A stretch of 64,000 nucleotides of DNA from Magnetococcales bacterium (GTDB taxonomy: Bacteria; Pseudomonadota; Magnetococcia; Magnetococcales; JADFYX01), in the NCBI GenBank assembly GCA_002753565.1, contig PEAM01000001.1, positions 62,001 to 126,000 on the forward strand, given 5' to 3'. A program made the position numbers and the translations under genes. The notes below the pieces were generated by a model, which worked only from the letters and a program-made list of their open reading frames with translations, ran no database searches and was not told where the DNA came from. Shown in pieces: positions 36,020-44,004 of this stretch (positions are counted from its first letter, which is position 1; every line of letters starts with the position of its first letter).

Positions 36020-36196
36020 GTTTATCTTTCACCCTCTTCTGGTTTGATCAATGTTCCCATTCATGTCATGGACCCCCCTGTCAAAATGGAGTCCCCGGCT
36101 TCACCGTAAAAAAATTTTTCAATTCCCCGCCATCATGTTTTAATGAAGCCGCTTTCCGGAAAAGACCAAATATCCGCATTATAAAACGAGGACATC

Positions 36197-36958
36197 GTGT
36201 ATACAACCATAACCAATTTGGAAACCTATCTTCATGACCTTCTGCATGTCGCACATTTTTCCGATTATTGCCCCAATGGTATTCAGGTTCGGGGACGGAA
36301 ACGGATAGAACGGGTGATGACCGGTGTCTCTGCTTGTCAAGATCTGATCCGTTTTGCCATCTCCTGGCAGGCCGATCTGCTCCTGGTGCATCACGGCATC
36401 TTGTGGGATAAAGATTCTCGTGTTGTAACAGGAAGCTACAAAGATAGGTTGCAGTTGTTGTTAAAGAACGATCTTAACCTGATGGCCTTCCATCTGCCAC
36501 TGGATGCCCATCCGGTTTTGGGGAACAATGCTCAGATTCTTCAACAATTGGACCTGACCCAAACAGGGCCGTTTGGGCGATATCGGGGTGGAACACTCTC
36601 CTTCATGGGTCAATGCCAGCAGCCTCTCTCATTAACCAATTTTTCCAAGAAGGTGAAGCAAAGGTTTGGCGGATCACCGTTGGTTCTTCCCTTTGGCCCT
36701 AAAAAAATCAAGCGGGTCGCCGTCTGCAGTGGTGGCGCTCCGGAGTTGGTTCGGGAGGCAAAAGAGCGGGGTGCAGATCTGTTCCTGACCGGTGAGGCCA
36801 GCGAATTTGTCTATCACTTTGCCAAAGAGGAGAAGATCAGCTTGATTGCCGCCGGTCACCATCGAACCGAAAAGGGGGGCGTTAAAGTCTTGGGAGACCA
36901 CCTGGCCGAAGTGTTTGGACTGGAACATCGATTTAAAAATGTACCCAATCCCATATGA
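36197..36958 (+). CDS. Nif3-like dinuclear metal-centre protein (YbgI family)
   Basis: A 253-aa protein of the NIF3/YbgI family, two-metal proteins of unsettled function (one member is annotated as GTP cyclohydrolase I type 2). Metal-ligand motifs VHHGILW, HLPLDAH and the C-terminal AGHHRTE are present. The start is GTG 36197, supported by a GAGGA six bases before. It is divergent from the GAF protein gene; a copy of the dispersed repeat begins 108 bases after its stop. Confidence 0.88.
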   Translation: MYTTITNLETYLHDLLHVAHFSDYCPNGIQVRGRKRIERVMTGVSACQDLIRFAISWQADLLLVHHGILWDKDSRVVTGSYKDRLQLLLKNDLNLMAFHLPLDAHPVLGNNAQILQQLDLTQTGPFGRYRGGTLSFMGQCQQPLSLTNFSKKVKQRFGGSPLVLPFGPKKIKRVAVCSGGAPELVREAKERGADLFLTGEASEFVYHFAKEEKISLIAAGHHRTEKGGVKVLGDHLAEVFGLEHRFKNVPNPI

Positions 36959-37066
36959 GAACCCGACTTGCATCTCTACCATGAGCCTCCAGGGGGTTAT
37001 CCCTGCAGGCTCAATTGGTACCATTATTGGTGTAACCCAGAGGCACGCCCAACGGCCGTTTCCAGG

Positions 37067-37283
37067 TATAGAGATTCCAAACAAAATTTGTACAAAACGA
37101 TTGCGGATGGGTCTGGGAAGGCATGAATGCCTTCCCAGCGGGTTTGGGTAACGCCTAAGGCTATAAGTATTTGACTTTGCTTTCTTTTTTAATTTTAAAA
37201 GCGTGGGAGTTTGGGGGCCTGCAAGGCCTCCCAAGGTGTTGACTTTGCCTTAAACCGTTGTCAAAATCTGGTTTCAATTAACT
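37067..37283 (+). repeat. Dispersed structured repeat, copy B
   Basis: Closely matches copy A at 10931-11142: TTTGTACAAAA at the head, the same GGAAGGCAT/ATGCCTTCC stem, a TTTGGG...GCCTAA stem kept by wobble pairs, GGGGGCCTGCAAGGCCTCCC, and the GCCTTAAACCGTTGT tail. It lies downstream of, and in the same orientation as, the Nif3-like gene. Confidence 0.85.
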
Positions 37284-37311
37284 ATATAAACCAAGTGATT
37301 CAGACGCACTT

Positions 37312-37500
37312 TTACTGTTTTTCTCCTTTGTCGTGACCAACCCACTGCCCTAGGGTCGTCAGTCGGTTGGAGAGGCTGCGCAGCTCTTTGGGAACCAGGT
37401 CTTCCAATAGTCTGAACCGATTTTCCAAATTTTCAATCCGTTTTTCCAGCTCAGAAATTCTTTTTTTATCAGATGGTTGGTCAGAAGTTGAACTTTCCAT
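37312..37500 (-). CDS. Small coiled-coil protein of unknown function
   Basis: A 62-aa protein starting at ATG 37500, with a perfect AAGGAG seven bases upstream; a longer in-frame form (start 37593) has no such site. The middle, KRISELEKRIENLENRFRLL, is a heptad coiled coil reminiscent of SlyX-like proteins. Nothing catalytic is seen. It sits alone near the end of repeat copy B, with an AT-rich gap upstream. Confidence 0.65.
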   Translation of the reverse strand: MESSTSDQPSDKKRISELEKRIENLENRFRLLEDLVPKELRSLSNRLTTLGQWVGHDKGEKQ

Positions 37501-38183
37501 GTTTTTCTCCTTGGAAAAATTTTGGCGATTGAACTTGCTATTTTTTTTCTCTTTATCTGCGCGACTCTTGTTGGAACCTGTTTTTTTGCCCATGGTACTT
37601 ACGCATCCTTATGAATAAAGCCGGTGGTGATACCGACCACAGTATATAATAGAGGGATAAAAGGACTTTATCTCGATGAGAACATAGCTAACAAGGAGAG
37701 CCTGTACTGTTGAGTAGCGTTGGTTTCATTAAAAATAGCACACTATTAGGTATATAGGGATAAACTGTTTTATGGCAGAGTGTAGTACGACGCGTTATAA
37801 CGATTGCCAGATGAGTTGAAAGTAACACCATGTACAAGTGTTCATTTTGCCAGAAGACATGACCCTTCATTGGTTGTAAATCGAAAAGGTTAAGTTAACC
37901 TGAGAAGAGGCATGGTTCAATTAAAAGGACCCTGTTGAATAGTGTGTCAGTAACATTATGAAAAATAATTAACACTATTAAAAATAGAATTTGTGTTTAT
38001 AGGAAAACTGTTCTATAGTGCTTTTCCAATGTTAATGTTAAGTTAATACATGGTAATGAATTTTATCTTCCCAGTTTGGCAGAGAGCGCAAGCTCCCCTG
38101 TCATGGGTCAGCGTGAAGCCGAGCCTCCCCCCCCCCTCTGTGCTTGGCTTCCGCTGGCCCAAACCTGTTCTCTTTTTCCTTCA
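37501..38183 (+). other. AT-rich region without a supported gene
   Basis: About 680 bases. I see no reading frame with a ribosome site. A run of ten C at 38127-38136 lies near the far end. No RNA gene or strong terminator was recognised. Confidence 0.5.
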
Positions 38184-38807
38184 TTAAAACGGCCAAATCG
38201 ACCCACTCTCTTCAAGTCGATCCCGACATTTTTGTAGCTGGGTATAATAACGAGAAGCGTTGCGTTTGACCTTTTTGGCCACCTGCATCAGCCACTTTTT
38301 TTTCAGATAGGTTTTCTGTCTGTAGCCGTTATGCCCTTCATGGTAGGCCAGATATTGTGCCTCGGCATCCCATCGGGAGATGCCCAGTCGGGTGAAGCTG
38401 ATATCGGTATACCAGCCGATAAAGTCGACAGCATCATCAAAGTTGTCCCGATCGGCACCGCTGTTACCGGTTTTTTCCTTGTACCACTTCCAGGTGCCGT
38501 CCAGTACCTGGGCATAGCCGAAGGCCGTAGAGCTACGTGGGCCGGGAATAAACCAAAAGAGTCTTTTTCTGGGTGGTTTGGCGTTATGGGTGAATTTGGA
38601 CTCCTGATGGATGATGGCAAGTTGGACGTGTATGGGCAGTTTCCACTTTTTCTCAACTTGGCGCATACTGTCATACCAGCTATTTTCATCGGCAAAGATG
38701 GAGCAGGCGTTGTCGATATTGCTGGGGCGTGATGCACAGCCACCTATCAGTAAAAGTAGTATCCCCCAAACTACCCACCGGTTTCTTATTGTTCCAACTC
38801 GGCCCAT
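38184..38807 (-). CDS. Lytic transglycosylase-like lipoprotein
   Basis: A 207-aa SLT-domain protein that should cleave peptidoglycan with anhydromuramic-acid formation. A lipobox (LLLLIGGC) near residue 24 indicates an outer-membrane lipoprotein. The catalytic Glu is in IIHQESKF, and GYAQVLDGTW plus AYHEGHNGY complete the active-site groove. ATG 38807 is chosen; an in-frame start at 38873 would put 22 more residues before the signal peptide. Confidence 0.82.
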   Translation of the reverse strand: MGRVGTIRNRWVVWGILLLLIGGCASRPSNIDNACSIFADENSWYDSMRQVEKKWKLPIHVQLAIIHQESKFTHNAKPPRKRLFWFIPGPRSSTAFGYAQVLDGTWKWYKEKTGNSGADRDNFDDAVDFIGWYTDISFTRLGISRWDAEAQYLAYHEGHNGYRQKTYLKKKWLMQVAKKVKRNASRYYTQLQKCRDRLEESGSIWPF

Positions 38808-38892
38808 CCCAACCCCCAAAATCTTACTATCGTTATTCCTTTTAATGATAATGATAACATGGTTGAGCAGCAAAAACTCGGGATCAAAAAAA

Positions 38893-38921
38893 GGGTGAAT
38901 CCACTTTAGGCGGATTCACCC
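38893..38921 (-). terminator. Rho-independent terminator after the Na/Pi cotransporter gene
   Basis: Stem GGGTGAATCC/GGATTCACCC with a nine-base loop, followed on the minus strand by a run of T (A-run at 38886-38892). A second, longer hairpin lies at 38934-38966, between this and the stop. Confidence 0.9.
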
Positions 38922-38978
38922 CAACTTTTCATCTCAAGAGAGCGGCTACACGCGCCGCTCTCTTGAAAAACAGCAGGC

Positions 38979-40814
38979 TTAAGCTCGTGCTTTAGCCGCA
39001 GCTAATACAGCCTCTTTACTCCGTGCAACCACTTTGGCAACCCGTTTGGTGTGGTAGTAGATACGTTTCAGGTTTTCACGAATATCCATCTGCAACGTAT
39101 AGGCGGTCAAGTCCGCCATGGGTGCATCGCCATCACCTTGGAGCGCATCCATCTGTTTGGTCTGACAGATGCTATCCATGTCGTTGATCTCATCTTTCAT
39201 GGCCATAACGGCGAGAGCGGTCTCTTCGTTATCGGTAATAAACGCCGTGGAGGCCGATTGGAAGGCGGTGGAGATTTTGGCATGATAGGCGGTCAAGGTG
39301 GCAATGGCCTCAGGACCCATGACAACCTTGTTTTTCGCACACACTTCTGCTAAGTGGGTGAAGTTGTTTTCGATGATATCACCAATATTCTCCATCTCGC
39401 TGGTTGCCGTAATGGTTGCCATCACCTCTTCAGCTACCTTGGCAGGCAGGTTGGCGCTACCGATTTTGGAGAGGTAAGAGGCAACGGCCTGATGGATCTC
39501 ATCCACCCGGTCATCCATCTTGGCGACCTCTTTCATTTTTTCCAGGTCGCCTTTAAAAACAGCGTCAGGAATGTCGGCAATCATCTTCTCCAACACATCC
39601 GACATCACATTGACCTCTCGCCGCACCATGCTCAGGGCCAAAGAGGGGGTGCTGATCAACGCTTCATCCAGATATTTGGGACGGTAGGAGATGCCAGACA
39701 TGGCATCTTCGACAGAGTCGCTTTCTGGAGCCGGTGGTACAACAAACTCACACCAACGCACAAAGAGACCACCCAACGGTAGAAAGGCAAAGGCCATGGC
39801 TACGTTGAAAATGGTGTGGGCATTGGCTACCTGACGGGGAACCTCCGCCGCCAGTCGCTCTTGACCGGACAGGTCGGGATAGACCGGAGAGACGGTGCGA
39901 ACCAAGTCGGCCAGCATGGGAATCAGCCAGACAGCAATGGCCACACCGGCAATTTTAAAGGTCACATGGGCGACCGCAACCCGAACAGCCGCACGGGGTT
40001 TGCCCATGGCAGCCAAACCGGCGGTCATACAGGTACCGATGTTGGCACCAAAGGCCAAGGCGATACCACCCTCCAGAGAGATCAACCCCTGCATGGCCAG
40101 GGCAACAATCACACCCATGGTAGCCGAAGAGGACTGAATCAAGCCGGTGAAGGCAGCGGAGATCAGGATACCGATGACGGGATTATCCACGCTTCTCATC
40201 ATGTCGATGAAAGGCTCGTAGGAGCGCAGCGGCTTCATGGCGTTGCTCATCTCGCCCATACCGAAGAAGATCATACCCAGGCCCATGACCAGATAGCCAT
40301 ACTGCTTTTTCTTCTCTTCCTTGGCAGTAAAGATCTGTACAAAACCGATGGCAATCAACAGGGAGGCATATTTGGTTACTTTAAAAGCAACAATCTGGGC
40401 GGTAATGGTGGTCCCGATGTCGGCACCAAGAATCACGCCAATAGCCTGGGAGAGGGACATCAGGTCTGCGGTCACAAAACCCACCAGCAACACGGTAGTG
40501 ACCGAACTGGACTGGATGATGGCCGTGACGATGGCGCCGGTGATCAGACCCATGATCCGGTTGGTGGTCAGGGTGCCGAGAATCTCTTTCATCTTCTCCC
40601 CGGCGACGATCTTCAGGGCATCGCCCATCCGCTCCATACCATAAAGGAAGATGGCCAGACCGCCAAACAGCTTCATGGTGATGGTAAAGACGTCAATACC
40701 GCCACCATCACCGCCAGCTTGAGCAGCCCAGGGGGTGAAAACCGCTGCGGTTGCCATCGCAATGAGGGCAACCGGCAGCAGCCGCTTAAACCATAATTGA
40801 TCTAAAATATTCAT
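38979..40814 (-). CDS. Na/phosphate cotransporter with PhoU-like C-terminal domain
   Basis: A 611-aa membrane transporter. Two inverted repeats each carry the QSSS motif (IIQSSSVTTV and LIQSSSATMG) that forms the sodium/phosphate path, with about eight to ten membrane helices up to residue ~370. A PhoU-like helical domain follows (~400-600), thought to control transport. ATG 40814 has GAAGGAG nine bases upstream; an in-frame start at 40877 lacks this. A universal stress protein gene precedes it on the same strand. Confidence 0.9.
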   Translation of the reverse strand: MNILDQLWFKRLLPVALIAMATAAVFTPWAAQAGGDGGGIDVFTITMKLFGGLAIFLYGMERMGDALKIVAGEKMKEILGTLTTNRIMGLITGAIVTAIIQSSSVTTVLLVGFVTADLMSLSQAIGVILGADIGTTITAQIVAFKVTKYASLLIAIGFVQIFTAKEEKKKQYGYLVMGLGMIFFGMGEMSNAMKPLRSYEPFIDMMRSVDNPVIGILISAAFTGLIQSSSATMGVIVALAMQGLISLEGGIALAFGANIGTCMTAGLAAMGKPRAAVRVAVAHVTFKIAGVAIAVWLIPMLADLVRTVSPVYPDLSGQERLAAEVPRQVANAHTIFNVAMAFAFLPLGGLFVRWCEFVVPPAPESDSVEDAMSGISYRPKYLDEALISTPSLALSMVRREVNVMSDVLEKMIADIPDAVFKGDLEKMKEVAKMDDRVDEIHQAVASYLSKIGSANLPAKVAEEVMATITATSEMENIGDIIENNFTHLAEVCAKNKVVMGPEAIATLTAYHAKISTAFQSASTAFITDNEETALAVMAMKDEINDMDSICQTKQMDALQGDGDAPMADLTAYTLQMDIRENLKRIYYHTKRVAKVVARSKEAVLAAAKARA

Positions 40815-40928
40815 ACTTACAAGCTCCTTCAGGAATAGATAATGGAGCGGCTTTTTTAAAAAAGCTCTTTTCTCCATGGGGATTGTTTGGCTAAGCCATA
40901 CAAGATGACCTCCGCAACAGCTGAGTGA

Positions 40929-41393
40929 TTATTTCTGCACAACCAGAACCGGTATTTTCGACAACTGTACAACGCGCTGGGCATTGGAGCCGATCAGGAG
41001 TTTGGCGAGGCCGCTGCGACCGCTGGTACCGACAACAATGACACTGGCGTTGGATTTTTTGGCCGCTTTAATGATCGCGCTGGCGGGCAGGCCGGAAGAG
41101 GTGGAGGTGGTAATTTTGATCTTGTTCTTCTTGGCAAAAGAGCCGGCACCACTCTCTTTGATAAACTCTTTCATCATATCTTCTGCAGCATCCGACATGA
41201 GATGAACCGATTTTTTCTTGTCTTTCTTCTTGTGATAAAAGCCAGGGTTTTCGGGAAGGTCGTGAATCACATGGTGAAGGATAACGTCAGCGCCTGCCAT
41301 TTTGGCAAGTGCCAGCCCTTCATCAACGGCCACACGGCTGTCGGATGAAAAATCTACAGCAATTAAAATGATCTTACACTTATTAAGAGACAC
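40929..41393 (-). CDS. Universal stress protein (UspA family)
   Basis: A 154-aa UspA-family protein. The ATP-binding motif is the GTSGRSGLAKLLIGSNA segment (G-x2-G-x9-G-S/N). A lysine-rich loop (YHKKKDKKKS) interrupts the middle. These proteins are induced under stress and growth arrest. It lies ~115 bases upstream of the phosphate transporter gene on the same strand, so the two may be related in regulation. Confidence 0.9.
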   Translation of the reverse strand: MSLNKCKIILIAVDFSSDSRVAVDEGLALAKMAGADVILHHVIHDLPENPGFYHKKKDKKKSVHLMSDAAEDMMKEFIKESGAGSFAKKNKIKITTSTSSGLPASAIIKAAKKSNASVIVVGTSGRSGLAKLLIGSNAQRVVQLSKIPVLVVQK

Positions 41394-41738
41394 TGTTCAC
41401 CTCCTGCATCAAAGAGTTAGCCTGGCTGTATACCAGCACCTATGTCAAGCACTGGCAAACCCAAACCCTCGCCAGACTCATCAAGGCCGCTGAGCTTATA
41501 CCCATAAGATTCAATTATGCAAGCCGGTTTGTACAAAATGGTGGGAATTGTTGAGGAAGTATGCTGCCAATTTATACAGTTAAAATATATGAAAATACCG
41601 TTTCAAAGGAAGTCTGCTTAGAATGACTCTGACTTCTTTCTGTCCTCAACTTACTGTAAAATTTAATATTTATATAATTAACATATAAATAGTGTGCAGG
41701 ATTATCCGGCCCGAAAAAGCCGGATAATCCTGCCTTTT
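41394..41738 (+). other. Intergenic region between usp and rpe with stem-loop
   Basis: About 345 bases. A 15-bp perfect stem (41696-41710 with 41719-41733) with an eight-base loop is followed on the plus strand by CTTTTTT. Around 41520-41545 a TTTGTACAAAA recurs, like the head of the dispersed repeat. The rest is AT-rich with no gene. Confidence 0.6.
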
Positions 41739-41740
41739 TT
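41696..41740. terminator. Strong stem-loop at the rpe 3' end
   Basis: GCAGGATTATCCGGC pairs perfectly with 41719-41733 around the loop CCGAAAAA; CTTTTTT follows on the plus strand and overlaps the rpe stop. On the minus strand the hairpin follows the rpe stop but is not followed by a T run. It may end plus-strand transcripts and stabilise the rpe mRNA. Confidence 0.65.
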
Positions 41741-42404
41741 ACAGCTTGCCACGGTGGGCATTTTGTCGCAATTCCGAGATAATAACGCCATAATCAGGTT
41801 GAGAGAAGACCGCCGAGCCGGCCACAAAGACATCGGCACCAGCCGCAGCAACCTCACCAATATTTTGTGGCTTGATACCCCCATCCACCTCCAGCTCCAC
41901 TGAAAGCCCGCGATCGGTGATCATTTTGCGGACTTTTTTAATCTTCTGAAGGGTTTGGGGTATGAAAGATTGACCACCAAAACCGGGATTGACGCTCATT
42001 AAAACCACCATATCCACCAGATGCAGCACATTGGAGAGTATGCACAGAGGGGTAGCAGGGTTGAGCGCAATCCCCGGACGACAGCCCTGATCTCGAATGA
42101 GATTCAAGGTGCGGTCCAGGTGGGTGGTGGCTTCGGCATGAACGGTAATAATCTCAGCGCCAGCTTTGGCAAAGGCCGGAATGTAGGCATCCACCGGGGA
42201 GATCATCAGGTGGACATCCAGTGGCTTGCTGGCAGCACGATGGATGGCATCCACTACCAAGGGACCAATGGTCAGGTTGGGGACAAAATGGCCATCCATG
42301 ACATCGACATGAATATAGTCGGCCCCCCCCTTTTCTACGGCTTGAATCTCTTCTCCCAGACGGGAAAAATCGGCGGAAAGGACGGAGGGTGATAGTTTGA
42401 TCAT
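41739..42404 (-). CDS. rpe: Ribulose-phosphate 3-epimerase
   Basis: A 221-aa TIM-barrel enzyme that interconverts ribulose 5-phosphate and xylulose 5-phosphate (pentose phosphate and Calvin pathways). SPSVLSADFSRLGEEI, VDVMDGHFVPNLTIG, VLMSVNPGFGGQSFI and VDGGIKPQNI are the family signatures with the metal ligands and phosphate site. Its start overlaps the htpX stop by four bases. Confidence 0.97.
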   Translation of the reverse strand: MIKLSPSVLSADFSRLGEEIQAVEKGGADYIHVDVMDGHFVPNLTIGPLVVDAIHRAASKPLDVHLMISPVDAYIPAFAKAGAEIITVHAEATTHLDRTLNLIRDQGCRPGIALNPATPLCILSNVLHLVDMVVLMSVNPGFGGQSFIPQTLQKIKKVRKMITDRGLSVELEVDGGIKPQNIGEVAAAGADVFVAGSAVFSQPDYGVIISELRQNAHRGKL

Positions 42405-43255
42405 CGTTGATTGGCTGCCATCTGTTGGAGTCGCATAATGCGCTCCCCCATGGGAGGGTGGGTGGAAAAAAGTTGGGCCACACTACTGGCCGACAAGGGG
42501 TTGACAATAAAAAGGTGAGCCGAGGCCGGGTGGGTTTCTGCCTCACGCAGGGGAATTTGCCGACTACCAGACTCCAGCTTGTTGAGGGCCGAGGCCAGCC
42601 ACAGGGGGTTGCCACACATCAGCGCCCCGCCATCATCCGCTCCATACTCTCGGGAGCGGGAGACCGCCATCTGTATGAGTGAGGCAGCCAGGGGCGCCAA
42701 TAACATCATCAGTACACCACCCAGGCCGTTGCCTCCCTCTTCCTCTGAGTTGTTGCTAAACAGGGAGGAGAACATGGCCATCTGGGCCATGGAGGTGATG
42801 GCACCCGCAAAAGTGGCGGAGATGGTGCCGACCAGAATATCCCGATTTTTAACATGGGCCAGCTCATGAGCCATAACCCCGGCCAACTCCTCTCGGCTGA
42901 GAATGCGCAGAAGTCCTGAGGTGGCGGCTACCGCCGCATGTTCAGGGTCTCGCCCGGTGGCAAAAGCATTGGGGGAGGCGTCGTCGATAATAAAAACCCT
43001 CGGCATGGGGAGCCCTCCACGCCGAGCCAGCTCTGTCACAATACCAACCAGTTCCGGCGCCTCTTGTGGGCCAACCTCCCTGGCTCCGTACATGTTGAGA
43101 ACCGCCGTATCGGAGTTCCAGTAGGCCCAGAAGTTAATACCGACGGCAAAGAGCAGAGCCAGCATCATACCGCTCTGTCCGCCCAACAGTTGACCCGCCA
43201 CCAGAAAGAGGGCGGTCAGGGCAGCCATCAACATGAAAGTTCGCATATCGGTCAT
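42401..43255 (-). CDS. htpX: Membrane zinc metalloprotease HtpX
   Basis: A 284-aa inner-membrane protease that helps clear misfolded membrane proteins. Two N-terminal membrane segments, the zinc site HELAH, a third ligand in SREYGADDGG, and two hydrophobic segments between them are as in the family. The rpe start lies in its stop region, so they are co-transcribed. Confidence 0.95.
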   Translation of the reverse strand: MTDMRTFMLMAALTALFLVAGQLLGGQSGMMLALLFAVGINFWAYWNSDTAVLNMYGAREVGPQEAPELVGIVTELARRGGLPMPRVFIIDDASPNAFATGRDPEHAAVAATSGLLRILSREELAGVMAHELAHVKNRDILVGTISATFAGAITSMAQMAMFSSLFSNNSEEEGGNGLGGVLMMLLAPLAASLIQMAVSRSREYGADDGGALMCGNPLWLASALNKLESGSRQIPLREAETHPASAHLFIVNPLSASSVAQLFSTHPPMGERIMRLQQMAANQR

Positions 43256-43318
43256 GGCATCGTACTCATCTGTTAAACTTGAAAAGGGCTGTTGTCAGTG
43301 GAGGCTTGACCTGTCCTC

Positions 43319-43969
43319 TTAACCGCACTTGGAGTAACCACACTCCAGGCAGGTGTCACAACCGTCCAGGCGGGCAACGGAAAACTGGCTGCATTTAGGG
43401 CATTGCGATGCCCCGACAATACCGGAGTCTTTGGCGGTTTTTCGTTTGGCTTTCAGGGATTCGGAGAGCTCTGCTTCTCTAATCAGGCCGATGCGGATCA
43501 TGTGGGTTTCGATACACTCCCCAATTTCAGCCACCAGGCTGGGCATATATTTGCCACCCGGCTTAAAATAGCCTCCCCGTGGGTCGACCACCGAACGCAA
43601 CTCTTCCACCAAAAAGCTGGCATCGCCGCCATGACGAAAGACCGCGGAGAGTACTCGGGTCAGGGCAACAATCCAGGCAAAGTTCTCCATATTTTTGGAG
43701 TTGATGAAAATTTCAAACGGACGTCGTTTGCCCTTCACTGAAATATCGTTGATGGTCACATAGAGGGCGTGCTCCGATAGAGGGGTTTTGATCTTATAGG
43801 TGGCCCCCTCCAGGTTTTCCGGGCGTTGCAGCAGCGGCTGCAGTTCAATCACTTCGGCAATGGTGCCGCTTTCACTTTTCTTGGGGGCAGGCTCCGGCGC
43901 CGCTTCTGGTTCGTTGGTTTTAGAAACGACTTGATACTCAACAATTTTTCTGTCAATTTTGACTGACAT
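43319..43969 (-). CDS. nrdJb: NrdJb, C-terminal subunit of split B12-dependent ribonucleotide reductase
   Basis: A 216-aa protein. The middle is a TSCPD-type domain (YVTINDISVKGKRRPFEIF), and the C-terminus has a zinc-ribbon-like cysteine cluster (CPKCSQ ... CDTCLECGYSKCG) that in class II reductases carries electrons to the active site. In some proteobacteria NrdJ is split into NrdJa and NrdJb. Its gene follows nrdJa by about 35 bases, in line with this. Confidence 0.85.
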   Translation of the reverse strand: MSVKIDRKIVEYQVVSKTNEPEAAPEPAPKKSESGTIAEVIELQPLLQRPENLEGATYKIKTPLSEHALYVTINDISVKGKRRPFEIFINSKNMENFAWIVALTRVLSAVFRHGGDASFLVEELRSVVDPRGGYFKPGGKYMPSLVAEIGECIETHMIRIGLIREAELSESLKAKRKTAKDSGIVGASQCPKCSQFSVARLDGCDTCLECGYSKCG

Positions 43970-44004
43970 TCGAAAGGCCCTTCATGCAGGAATGTTAGAT
44001 TGAT

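Noticed and set aside
38127-38136. C10 tract as a phase-variation switch
   Set aside because: It lies outside any gene, downstream of the lytic transglycosylase, with no promoter nearby, so no effect can be argued.
39816-40796. 326-aa reading frame antisense to the Na/Pi cotransporter
   Set aside because: Shadow frame of a clear transporter gene, rich in Gly, His, Gln and Asn, with no ribosome site.
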